DNA of 64,000 bases from AC-32 sp963788215 (lineage in GTDB: Bacteria; Actinomycetota; Thermoleophilia; Gaiellales; Gaiellaceae), in assembly GCA_963788215.1 (NCBI GenBank), contig CAWBFX010000010.1, positions 620,001 through 684,000 of the forward strand, written 5' to 3'. Shown here in pieces: positions 52,284 to 59,591 of this stretch (within the stretch, counting starts at the first letter, position 1; every line of letters begins with the position of its first letter). The notes beneath the pieces are model-generated. The model was not told the DNA's origin, did not search any database, and was given only the letters and a program-made list of their open reading frames with translations. The position numbers and the translations under genes are program-made.

Positions 52284-52815
52284 GAGCTACGCGATCATCT
52301 CACTCGGAGGGAAGCAATACCGCGTCCGCGAGGGCGAGCGGCTGCTCGTCGACCGGCTGCCGACGGAGGAGGGCAAGACCTTCCATCCCGAGGTGCTGAT
52401 GCTCGGCGGAGACGGCACGTTCGAGCTCTCGCCGAAGAGCGCGCAGGTGACCGTGAAGGTGATCGGCTCGCCGCTCGGCGAGAAGATCCGGATCGGCAAG
52501 TACCGGCCGAAGTCCGGTTACCGCCGGCACACGGGTTTCCGGGCCAAGCTCTCGCAGATCGAGATCCAGTCGATCGGCGGGACGAAGCGCGCGAGCTCGG
52601 CAGCGCCGAAGCAGGAGACGGCGAAGGAGAAGGAGACGGCCGAGGCTCCCGCGAAGCTGCCTCGCGGCTACGCGGACATGACCGTCAAGGAAATCGCCGA
52701 GAAGGCGGGCAACTGGTCGCCGGAGCAGGTCGCGGCGGCGCTCGAGTACGAGCAGGCGCATGCGAAGCGCAAGGGCGCGCTCGCCGCGCTCGAGGCACAG
52801 GAGAAAGAGGACTGA
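52282..52815 (+). CDS. rplU: Ribosomal protein L21 with C-terminal extension
   Basis: The first 100 residues are L21 (YAIISLGGKQYRVREGERLLV; KYRPKSGYRRHTGFRAKLSQI is the rRNA-binding signature). A charged linker and a helical extension of about 50 residues follow (LPRGYADMTVKEIAEKAGNW ... YEQAHAKRKGALAALEAQ), making 177 residues instead of about 103. TAGACT at about 52239 gives a 40-nt leader with a CGCGGGC/GCCCGCG hairpin. rpmA follows one base after the stop. Confidence 0.95.
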   Translation: MSYAIISLGGKQYRVREGERLLVDRLPTEEGKTFHPEVLMLGGDGTFELSPKSAQVTVKVIGSPLGEKIRIGKYRPKSGYRRHTGFRAKLSQIEIQSIGGTKRASSAAPKQETAKEKETAEAPAKLPRGYADMTVKEIAEKAGNWSPEQVAAALEYEQAHAKRKGALAALEAQEKED

Positions 52816-52816
52816 G

Positions 52817-53071
52817 ATGGCACACAAGAAGGGACTTGGATCGTCGAGGAACGGGCGCGACTCTGCGCCCAAGATGCTCGGCGTCAAGGTCTTCGACGGC
52901 CAGGGCGTGACGTCCGGGACGATCATCGTCCGCCAGCGCGGCACGCGTTTCCGGCCGGGCCCGGGCGCGGGGATCGGCCGCGACGACACGATCTTCGCCA
53001 GGCGCGACGGTCGCGTCGCCTTCAAGACGAGCGGCGGCCGCCGCCTCGTCGCGGTCGTCGACCCGGACTAG
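52817..53071 (+). CDS. rpmA: Ribosomal protein L27
   Basis: The 84-residue protein begins AHKKGLGSSRNGRDSAPKML, the L27 N-terminal arm that reaches the peptidyl-transferase centre; there is no cleavable extension before it. IIVRQRGTRFRPGPGAGIG is the core signature. It lies 1 bp after rplU. Its stop codon is part of the left arm of the long inverted repeat before obg. Confidence 0.97.
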   Translation: MAHKKGLGSSRNGRDSAPKMLGVKVFDGQGVTSGTIIVRQRGTRFRPGPGAGIGRDDTIFARRDGRVAFKTSGGRRLVAVVDPD

Positions 53072-53235
53072 TGCCCCTCCAGGCAATGCTCGTCCGCCTC
53101 TGGCCCGCGATCACGCTGCGCCAGGAACCACCCTCGCCCTTGCCAAGGCCACCAGCCTTGGCCGCGGACGAGTGCGGCCCCTGGCTTGGTGCTCGCGACC
53201 CAGAGACTGGAGAGCATTACCTGCAGGGGCACTAG
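53068..53235. repeat. 168-bp long imperfect inverted repeat between rpmA and obg
   Basis: The outer 24 bp at 53068-53091 match the reverse complement of 53212-53235 at 22 of 24 positions. Pairing continues inward in blocks (CTCTGG, CGCGA, CAC, GCCAGG, GCCAAGG) to a perfect central hairpin GCCAAGGC-cacca-GCCTTGGC. The whole element is thus one long hairpin. The left arm contains the rpmA stop; the right arm ends 2 bp before the obg ATG and contains AGGGG, the only candidate ribosome binding site for obg. No protein is encoded. Confidence 0.85.
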
Positions 53236-53237
53236 CG

Positions 53238-54425
53238 ATGTTCCACGACCGCGCCCGCATCCACGTGAAGGCGGGGCGCGGCGGCGACGGCGCGCTGACC
53301 TTCCGGCGCGAGAAGCACGTGCCCAAAGGAGGGCCCGACGGCGGCGACGGCGGGCCGGGCGGCGACGTGGTCGCGGTCGCCGACGCGGATCTCCGCGACC
53401 TTTCGGGCTTCCGCGCGAAGCGCCGCTTCGCGGCCGGCCGCGGCGGCAACGGCAGCGGCTCCGGCAAGCACGGGGCGGACGGCACGAGCATCGAGCTGCG
53501 CGTGCCCGCCGGCACCCAGATCCTCGACGAGGACGGACAGCTCGTCGCCGACCTCGCGCAGGGCGGCGCCCGCGTCGTGCTCGCACGCGGTGGCGCAGCC
53601 GGCCGCGGGAACCGGCGCTTCGCCACGTCCACGCGGCAGACGCCGCGCTTCGCGGAGACCGGCCTGCCCGGTGAGGAAAGCGAGTACGAGCTACGTCTGA
53701 AGCTGCTCGCCGATGCGGCCCTGGTCGGGCTGCCGAATGCCGGCAAGTCGTCGCTGTTACGGCGCATCTCGAACGCGACCCCGAAGGTCGCGGCGTACCC
53801 GTTCACGACGATCCAGCCGGTTCTCGGGACCGTCGACTCGGACGAGCGCCAGCTCGTCGTTGCAGACGTCCCCGGCCTGATCGAAGGAGCCAGCGAAGGT
53901 GCCGGCCTCGGCCACGAGTTTCTCGCGCACCTCGAGCGGGCGCGACTGCTCCTCCACGTGATCGACGCCTCCGAGGGCGACCCCGCCGAGCGCTTCGAGC
54001 AGATCGACCGTGAGCTCCACGCTTACGGTGCCGGGCTCCCCGAGCGGCCGCAGGTCGTCGTCCTGAACAAGGTCGATCTGCTTCCGGACCCGCCTCCGTT
54101 CGAGCTCGATGACCCACGCGTCCTGCGCGTGTACGCGCTCTCGTGCGCGACGGGCCAGGGGGTCGAGCTCTTCCGCCGCGGTCTCTTCGAGCTGTGTCCG
54201 CCCGCGCCGAGGGTCGAGGAGAGCCCTGACGGCCTCGCCGAGTTCCTCGTCTACCGGCCGAAGCCCGACCCTCGGCGCGCGTTCCGGATCCTGCGCACCG
54301 ACCGCGGCTTCCGGATCGTCGGCCGTCCGCCTGGGGAGGAGGAGCTCGAAGCGGCGCTGCGCGAGGCGGGCGCGAGGTCCGGCGACGAGGTCGAAGTCGC
54401 CGGCGAGGCGCTCGAGCTGCAGTGA
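53238..54425 (+). CDS. obg: Obg/CgtA GTPase
   Basis: The 395-residue GTPase acts in 50S assembly and stress control. The Gly-rich Obg fold is at 1-160 (RIHVKAGRGGDGALTFRREK, GGDGGPGGDVV), the G domain at about 160-325 (G1 GLPNAGKSS, G3 DVPGLIEGA, G4 NKVD, G5 SCATGQG), and a C-terminal OCT-type domain follows. ATG 53238 is taken; an upstream in-frame start at 53172 would fall inside the hairpin. The stop overlaps nadD (GTGA). Confidence 0.96.
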   Translation: MFHDRARIHVKAGRGGDGALTFRREKHVPKGGPDGGDGGPGGDVVAVADADLRDLSGFRAKRRFAAGRGGNGSGSGKHGADGTSIELRVPAGTQILDEDGQLVADLAQGGARVVLARGGAAGRGNRRFATSTRQTPRFAETGLPGEESEYELRLKLLADAALVGLPNAGKSSLLRRISNATPKVAAYPFTTIQPVLGTVDSDERQLVVADVPGLIEGASEGAGLGHEFLAHLERARLLLHVIDASEGDPAERFEQIDRELHAYGAGLPERPQVVVLNKVDLLPDPPPFELDDPRVLRVYALSCATGQGVELFRRGLFELCPPAPRVEESPDGLAEFLVYRPKPDPRRAFRILRTDRGFRIVGRPPGEEELEAALREAGARSGDEVEVAGEALELQ

Positions 54426-54991
54426 CCACAGGCATCCTCGGCGGCGCCTTTGATCCGCCGCACAACGGCCACGTCGCGCTCGCCTGCGCCGCGCTCGCGG
54501 AGTTGCCGATCGACCGGCTCGTTGTCCTCGTGGCTGCGAGACCGGGCCATCGCGCAGATGTTTTGGCCGATCCGGACGACCGGCTCGCGCTTGCGCGGGC
54601 CGCATTCGACGGCCTTGCGGCCGACGCCGACATCGACCCACACCCGTTCACCGTCGACTCGGTCCGTGGCGGCCGTTTCGGCGACGCGATCTTCGTCGTC
54701 GGCGCCGACGAGGGCCGTGACTTTCCAGGCTGGAAGGAGCCTGAGGAGGTGCTGCGCTGGGTCCGCCTCGCGGTCGGCACGCGGTCGGGCTACCCGCCGC
54801 CCGACCTCGAGCGCTACGGCGACCGCATTCTCAGCTTCGAGCTCGACTCGCCCGCCGTCTCCTCCAGCGACGTGCGTGAACGAATCTCGAAGGGCGAGCC
54901 TGTCACCGGCTTGGTTCCGGAAGCCGTCGTCCGGGAAATCGAGGAGCGCAGCCTCTACGGCTACACTCATCGCAAGCAGGAAAGGACTTGA
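54422..54991 (+). CDS. nadD: Nicotinate-nucleotide adenylyltransferase
   Basis: The 189-residue enzyme makes deamido-NAD from nicotinate mononucleotide and ATP. GILGGAFDPPHNGHVALA has the GxFxPxHxGH nucleotidyl-transfer motif, IFVVGADEG the middle motif, and SSSDVRERISKGEPVTGLVPEAV the C-terminal ISSTxIR-type signature. GTG 54422 overlaps the obg stop by 4 bp. proB, found between obg and nadD in Streptomyces-type order, is absent. Confidence 0.95.
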   Translation: MTTGILGGAFDPPHNGHVALACAALAELPIDRLVVLVAARPGHRADVLADPDDRLALARAAFDGLAADADIDPHPFTVDSVRGGRFGDAIFVVGADEGRDFPGWKEPEEVLRWVRLAVGTRSGYPPPDLERYGDRILSFELDSPAVSSSDVRERISKGEPVTGLVPEAVVREIEERSLYGYTHRKQERT

Positions 54992-54998
54992 CGAGCCT

Positions 54999-55355
54999 CT
55001 GACGCCTATCGAACACGCCCGCCGAATCGCCGGCCTCGCCCAGGAGAAGCTGGCGCAGGACGTCCTCATCCTCGACATGCGACCCGTGTGCAGCTACACG
55101 GACTTCTTCGTCCTCGCGACGGGGCAGAACGCGCGCCAGACGAAAGCGATCTGGGACGAGGTGCACGTGCGCCTGAAGCAGGAGGAGCGCGCGCTGCCGA
55201 CCTCGGTGGCGGGCGAGCCCGAGGGCCGCTGGATCGTCGCCGACTACCTCGACGTGGTCCTCCACGTCTTCACGCCCGAGGCGCGCGAGTACTACCGCCT
55301 CGAGGAGCTCTGGGGCGACGTCCCGAGCATCGAGCTCGACGCCGCCGCGGTCTAG
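54999..55355 (+). CDS. rsfS: Ribosomal silencing factor RsfS
   Basis: The 118-residue protein binds L14 and blocks 50S-30S joining in starvation. DVLILDMRPVCSYTDFFVLATG is the family signature (shown here only in part: VCSYTDFFVLATG), followed by GRWIVADYLDVVLHVFTPEAREYYRLEELW. No ATG, GTG or TTG lies in frame near the start; CTG 54999 gives T-P-I-E-H-A-R-R, the usual beginning, with AGGAAAGG about 13 nt upstream. It lies 7 bp after nadD. Confidence 0.9.
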   Translation: MTPIEHARRIAGLAQEKLAQDVLILDMRPVCSYTDFFVLATGQNARQTKAIWDEVHVRLKQEERALPTSVAGEPEGRWIVADYLDVVLHVFTPEAREYYRLEELWGDVPSIELDAAAV

Positions 55356-55388
55356 TCTGTCGTCCGATTAGACAACTAGACTGTCGAG

Positions 55389-55880
55389 ATGCAGCTCTCG
55401 ACGGATCAAAAGGGCAACATCGCCGAAGCCGCAATCGCGCTTGATGCGGCCAGAGCTCGGGATCGAGGTCTACCGGCCGATTGGCGAGGGCGGACGGTGC
55501 GACATGATCCTTGAGGTCGGTGCGCGGCCTGATGCGCGTCCAGTGCAAATGGGCGCCGCTCGAAGGCGGCGTGGTCTTCGTGCGCTGTTACTCGGCGCGC
55601 CGAACAGCCACCGGCTCTGCTCAGACGAACGTAGATGCACAGTGCGGAGATTGATGCGCTCACGGCATATTGCGCCGGAGCTCGACAGCTGCTACTTCTT
55701 CCGATGGGCCTCTTCGACGGTCGAAACCATGTTTCTCTTGCGCGTCAGGCCGACGCGAAACAACCAGGGACGAGGCGTGAATTGGGCTGAGTCGTACGGT
55801 TCGCGGCTAGACTGGAGTCGAGTCGGGGCCGTAGCTCAGCTGGGAGAGCGCCAGCCATGGCATGGCGGAGGTCACGGGTT
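55389..55880 (+). pseudogene. Remnant of a PD-(D/E)XK endonuclease (group I intron-type) running into tRNA-Ala
   Basis: ATG 55389 begins QLSTDQKGNIAEAAIA, then frame shifts near 55452 to LGIEVYRPIGEGGRCDMILEVGAR, near 55529 to LMRVQCKWAPLEGGVVFVRCYSARRT (the E-x-K of the nuclease core is QCKW), and several more times to EIDALTAYCA, DSCYFF and PTRNNQGRGVNWAESY. The last frame reads into tRNA-Ala as VGAVAQLGERQ, as such genes commonly do. At least four shifts in under 400 bp point to a dead gene. The family is known to sit against tRNAs. Confidence 0.75.
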
Positions 55881-55898
55881 CGATCCCCGTCGGCTCCA
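55825..55898 (+). tRNA. tRNA-Ala (GGC) with one extra base in the anticodon stem
   Basis: All arms are normal (acceptor GGGGCCG/CGGCTCC, D stem GCTC/GAGC, variable AGGTC, T stem ACGGG/CCCGT) and the loop ATGGCAT gives anticodon GGC. The anticodon stem reads CC-a-GCC / GGCGG: A at 55853 is unpaired. Without it the stem is a perfect 5 bp and the gene 73 nt. Either a sequence error or a damaged tRNA. Confidence 0.8.
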
Positions 55899-55968
55899 CC
55901 TCCGACCTGCGGCTCCTTTAAGGTTCGGCCCTTGCGGATCGCCCTTGCGTGAACGCGATGGTCGCGAG

Positions 55969-56847
55969 CTAGCTGAGAGCGCTCTCGAAGAACTGAGCGA
56001 CGCGCTCGGACGTCGTCGCGCCGCCGGGCGCGACGGTCGCGCCGTGTGCGGCGCCCGCGACGCGCCAGAGCTCGGCATCCGCGTTCGCGGCGGCGAGAGC
56101 CTCGGCATCGGCGGGCAGGACGACGTCGTCCGCCGACCCGTGGATGAGCAGGACGGGGCGCCCTGAGAGGTTCCGCATCGCATCCTCCGGCCGAAGGTCG
56201 TCAAGGTCGACGCCGGCCCGAAGCTCCGCGAAGGCGAGGGAGAGGGCCGAGAAGTGGTCGCGCGGATGGACGAACACGGCGCGCACGCTCGGTCGCAGCC
56301 AGCTCTTGGCGGTCTTCCACGCAGAGTCCGCCACGACGGCCTTGATCCGCTGATCGCGGGCCGCGGCGAGCACGGTGGTCGCGCCGCCCATGGAGAACCC
56401 GAGGGCGCCGATGTGCTCCGAGTCGACGTCCGGCCGCGACGCGAGGTGGTCGACCACGGAGATGAGGTCGTCCTGCTCGCGCGCGCCGAAGGTGATCTCG
56501 CCGCTGCTACGGCCGCAGCCGCGGGTGTCGTACGTGAAGATCGTGTAGCCCCGGCGATGCAGCGCGGCAGCGACCGGCAGCATCTCGTCCTGGGTGCCGC
56601 CGTAGCCGTGGGTGAGCACGATCGTCTCGCGCTTGCTGCCCGGGAAGAACCTGCCGGCGAGGCGCGCGCCGGTCGACGAGTCGACTGTCAGCTCCTCGGC
56701 CGTGAGCTCCGGGAAGTCCGCAGCGCTCCAGGCGTACGAGGCCGGACCGGGGTGGACGGCGCGGGCCGAGGCGCGCCACGCGAGCGCGGCGAGGCCGGCG
56801 GCGGCGCATAGCACCACCACGAGCACGACCGCGACCGCGACCTTCAT
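55969..56847 (-). CDS. Alpha/beta hydrolase with N-terminal membrane anchor
   Basis: The 292-residue protein has one N-terminal hydrophobic helix (VAVAVVLVVVLCAAAGLAAL), then a hydrolase fold: IVLTHGYGGTQDEM (oxyanion loop), YDTRGCGRSSGE, nucleophile elbow ALGFSMGGATT, Asp in LLIHGSADDVV and His in VAGAAHGAT. It should face outside the membrane or be secreted. Its ATG overlaps the TGA of the acyltransferase gene (ATGA), so it is the last gene of the surface-sugar operon. Confidence 0.88.
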   Translation of the reverse strand: MKVAVAVVLVVVLCAAAGLAALAWRASARAVHPGPASYAWSAADFPELTAEELTVDSSTGARLAGRFFPGSKRETIVLTHGYGGTQDEMLPVAAALHRRGYTIFTYDTRGCGRSSGEITFGAREQDDLISVVDHLASRPDVDSEHIGALGFSMGGATTVLAAARDQRIKAVVADSAWKTAKSWLRPSVRAVFVHPRDHFSALSLAFAELRAGVDLDDLRPEDAMRNLSGRPVLLIHGSADDVVLPADAEALAAANADAELWRVAGAAHGATVAPGGATTSERVAQFFESALS

Positions 56848-57350
56848 CCGGTTCCGGCGAGCTCCCGCGCAGGGCTTCCCGCGACGGTCACGCCCGCGGG
56901 AACGTCGCGGGTGACCACCGCGCCTGCCCCGACAATCGCTCCCTCGCCGATCCGCAGGCCGCCGAGCACGACGGCGCCCGAGCCGATCGAGGCCCGCCGC
57001 TCGACGACCGTGGGCATGAGCTCCCAGTCGTCGTCTGTCTGGAGGGCGCCGTCGTCGGTCGTCGCGCGAGGCCGCTTGTCGTTGATGAAGACCACGCCGT
57101 GGCCGACGAAGACCTCATCACCGATCTCGATACCGGTGCAGATGAACGTGTGGCTCTGGATCTTGCAGCGGGCCCCGATGGTCGCGCCGCGCTGGATCTC
57201 GACGAACGTCCCGACGCGGGTGCCGTCGCCGATCGCGCAGCCGTAGAGGTTCGTGAACGCCTGCACGATCACGCCGTCGCCGAACTCGACGCCGTTGATC
57301 AGCCGGTAGGGCGCCTCGTTGGCCGGCTGGTTGGCCGGCAGGTCAGTCAC
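56844..57350 (-). CDS. Hexapeptide-repeat acyltransferase (WbpD/WlbB-like)
   Basis: The 168-residue protein starts at GTG 57350, overlapping the DegT stop by 8 bp. It is built of left-handed beta-helix repeats (VEFGDGVIVQAFTNLYGCAI, IGDGTRVGTFVEIQRGATIG, IGEGAIVGAGAVVTRDVPAG). The loop FVGHGVVFINDKRPRA matches the sugar N-acetyltransferases of the WbpD/WlbB group, where the His acts as base. Expected role: acetylation of an amino sugar nucleotide made by the two genes upstream. Confidence 0.85.
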   Translation of the reverse strand: MTDLPANQPANEAPYRLINGVEFGDGVIVQAFTNLYGCAIGDGTRVGTFVEIQRGATIGARCKIQSHTFICTGIEIGDEVFVGHGVVFINDKRPRATTDDGALQTDDDWELMPTVVERRASIGSGAVVLGGLRIGEGAIVGAGAVVTRDVPAGVTVAGSPARELAGTG

Positions 57351-58473
57351 CGTCGAAGAACGCCGACACGGCGGCCACAACGGCATCTGCGGCTTCGATC
57401 GTCATCCCCGGAAAGATAGGCAGAGAGAGGACGCGATCGGCGTGGCGTTCTGCAATGGGGAATGCTCCGCGCTCGTACCCGAGCCCGCTGTAGGCCTCCG
57501 TCAGGTGAACGGGGTCGGGGTAGTGCCGCCCGCTGGCGATCCCGCGGGCGTTCAGAGCCTCGGCGAGGGCGGCCGGGTCGGCCGTGCGCACGACGAAGAG
57601 GTGCCAGACGGGCTCGCTGTCGGCCGCGACGGGCGGGAGGTCGAGGTCGCCCACGCCAGCGAGCCGCTCGAGGTAGTGGCGCGCGATCGCGCGGCGCTCC
57701 TCGTTCCAGCCGTCGAGACGCGCGAGCTTCGCCGAGAGGACGATCGCCTGGATCGTGTCGAGCCGGGCGGTCCAACCCTCGCGCTCGTGCTCGTACTTGG
57801 CGCGCTGGCCATGCTCGCGCAAGGCCCGTACGACATCGGCGAGCGCCGCGTTGTTCGTCGTCAGCGCGCCGGCATCGCCGAACGCTCCGAGGTTCTTCCC
57901 CGGGTAGAAGCTGAAGGCGGCTGCGGCGCCGAGCGTTCCTGCCGCGAAGCCGTCGCGCGTGGCGCCGTGCGCCTGGCAGGCGTCTTCCAGCACGGTCAGG
58001 TGATGCCGGTCGGCGAGGGTCACGAGCGCTCGCATGTCGGCCATCTGCCCGTAGAGATGAACCGGCAGCAGGAAGCGCGTCTTCTCACCGATCGCGGCCT
58101 CCGCTGCGGCCACGTCGATGTTCCAGTCGGTCTCGGAGATCTCGACCGGGACGGGCACTCCGCCCGCCTGTGTGACGGCCTCGAGGGTCGCCACGAACGT
58201 GTTGGCCGGGACGAGCACCTCATCGCCGCGCTCGATCCCCATCGCGAGCAGACCGAGGCGCAGCGCGTCGAGACCGCTGGCGAGGCCGATGGCCTCGGCG
58301 GTCCCCACGTACGCCGCGAAGGCGTCCTCGAACTCGCGCACCTGAGGGCCGTTGATGAACGCGCCGGTGTCGATCAGGGCGGAGAACGCCTCGAGCAGGT
58401 CGTCCTTGAGGTCGCTGTGAATCGCCCCGAGATCGAGGAACGGAACTCGGGTGGTCGTTGCCTGTGTGCCCAT
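57343..58473 (-). CDS. DegT/DnrJ/EryC1 aminotransferase (WbpE/WlbC-like)
   Basis: The 376-residue PLP enzyme turns a keto sugar nucleotide into an amino sugar. VPFLDLGAIHSDLKDDLLEA is the family start; PANTFVATLEAV, EDACQAHGA and the Schiff-base Lys in FSFYPGKNLGAFGDAGA are present, then REHGQRAKYEH. ATG 58473 is 3 bp after the dehydrogenase stop. With the flanking dehydrogenase and acyltransferase it forms the trio known for diacetamido-uronic acid synthesis. Confidence 0.92.
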   Translation of the reverse strand: MGTQATTTRVPFLDLGAIHSDLKDDLLEAFSALIDTGAFINGPQVREFEDAFAAYVGTAEAIGLASGLDALRLGLLAMGIERGDEVLVPANTFVATLEAVTQAGGVPVPVEISETDWNIDVAAAEAAIGEKTRFLLPVHLYGQMADMRALVTLADRHHLTVLEDACQAHGATRDGFAAGTLGAAAAFSFYPGKNLGAFGDAGALTTNNAALADVVRALREHGQRAKYEHEREGWTARLDTIQAIVLSAKLARLDGWNEERRAIARHYLERLAGVGDLDLPPVAADSEPVWHLFVVRTADPAALAEALNARGIASGRHYPDPVHLTEAYSGLGYERGAFPIAERHADRVLSLPIFPGMTIEAADAVVAAVSAFFDGD

Positions 58474-58475
58474 GG

Positions 58476-59591
58476 CTACGTGGGTCCGGCCGTGGCCTCG
58501 GCGACGCCTACGCGGGCGCCGTCGGCCTCGAGCGAGGCGTCGACGGACTCGATGATCCGCACGACGTCCAGGCCGATCTCGGCGCTCGAGCGCGGCTCCT
58601 CGCCGGTGCGGATAGCCGTGCAGAAGTCGCTCAGCTCGAGGAAGAGCGGCTCGGCGGCCGGTACGTGCGGGGAGACGATGTCGCCGGCGCGATAGGTGAG
58701 CTGGTACTCGCCGAAGGTCTCCGGGTTCGGCAGGTCGACGCCGCGGTCGAAGACGCGCACGGGCTCGTTGCTCGTGTCGTCGTAGACGATCATCTTGCGG
58801 GAGCCGACGATCGTCGTCCGGCGCAGCTTGCTCGGGGCGAGCCAGGAGAGCTCGACGTGGGCGATCGTGCCCGACGGGAACTCGAGGTTGATGAACGCGA
58901 CGTCCGGGATGTCCGGCATCACGCAGTTCCGGCTCATCGCGCTGACGTGGCGCGGGGTCTCGCCGAGCCAGTAGCGCAGGATCGAGAAGTCGTGCGGGCC
59001 GAGATCCCACGCGACGCTGACGTCTGCCTGGTGCAGGCCGAGGTTTACGCGGCTCGTCGAGATGAAGTAGACCTCGCCGATGTCGCCGCTCGCGATCAGC
59101 TCGCGGATCGCGTTCACCGGCGGGCTGTAGAGGAACGTGTGGCCCGGCATCAGGACGAGGCCGCGCTCCTCGGCGGTCTCCATCAGCTCCCGCGCTTCCT
59201 CGGAGGACGCTGCGAGGGGCTTCTCGATGAAGACGTGCTTGCCGGCGTTGAGCGCCTTCAGCGCGAGCGGATGATGCGTCGAGACGGGCGTTGCGATCAC
59301 GACTGCATCGATGCCGTCGTCCTCGACGATGTCGTCGAACGAGGTCGTGGTCGTGACGGCCGGGTAGCGGCGCGCGATCGTCTCGAGCGCGTCCTCGCGC
59401 ATGTCGCAGACCGCGACGAGCTCGGCGTCCGGCATCTCCTGGATGTTCCGGACGAGGTTCGGGCCCCAGTAGCCGAGGCCGACGACCGCGAGGCGCGGCG
59501 TCAGCGGCATGCGGGCGAGCGGCCAGGGCAGCTTCGCGTGCCCGTTCCCGTCCCCGTTGCCGTTCTTGTGACCGTTCCCGTTCCCGCTCAA
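58476..59591 (-). CDS. Gfo/Idh/MocA oxidoreductase (WbpB/WlbA-like)
   Basis: The 371-residue NAD(P)-dependent sugar dehydrogenase has the dinucleotide motif VVGLGYWGPNLVRN, IATPVSTHHPLALKAL and the catalytic Lys in VFIEKPLA, plus YFISTSRVNLGLHQADV typical of the UDP-sugar 3-dehydrogenases. The TTG start at 59591 overlaps the upstream stop (TTGA) and adds a Gly-Asn-rich leader (NGNGHKNGNGDGNGH); an ATG at 59510 would begin right before the Rossmann strand and may be the true start. Confidence 0.9.
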   Translation of the reverse strand: MSGNGNGHKNGNGDGNGHAKLPWPLARMPLTPRLAVVGLGYWGPNLVRNIQEMPDAELVAVCDMREDALETIARRYPAVTTTTSFDDIVEDDGIDAVVIATPVSTHHPLALKALNAGKHVFIEKPLAASSEEARELMETAEERGLVLMPGHTFLYSPPVNAIRELIASGDIGEVYFISTSRVNLGLHQADVSVAWDLGPHDFSILRYWLGETPRHVSAMSRNCVMPDIPDVAFINLEFPSGTIAHVELSWLAPSKLRRTTIVGSRKMIVYDDTSNEPVRVFDRGVDLPNPETFGEYQLTYRAGDIVSPHVPAAEPLFLELSDFCTAIRTGEEPRSSAEIGLDVVRIIESVDASLEADGARVGVAEATAGPT

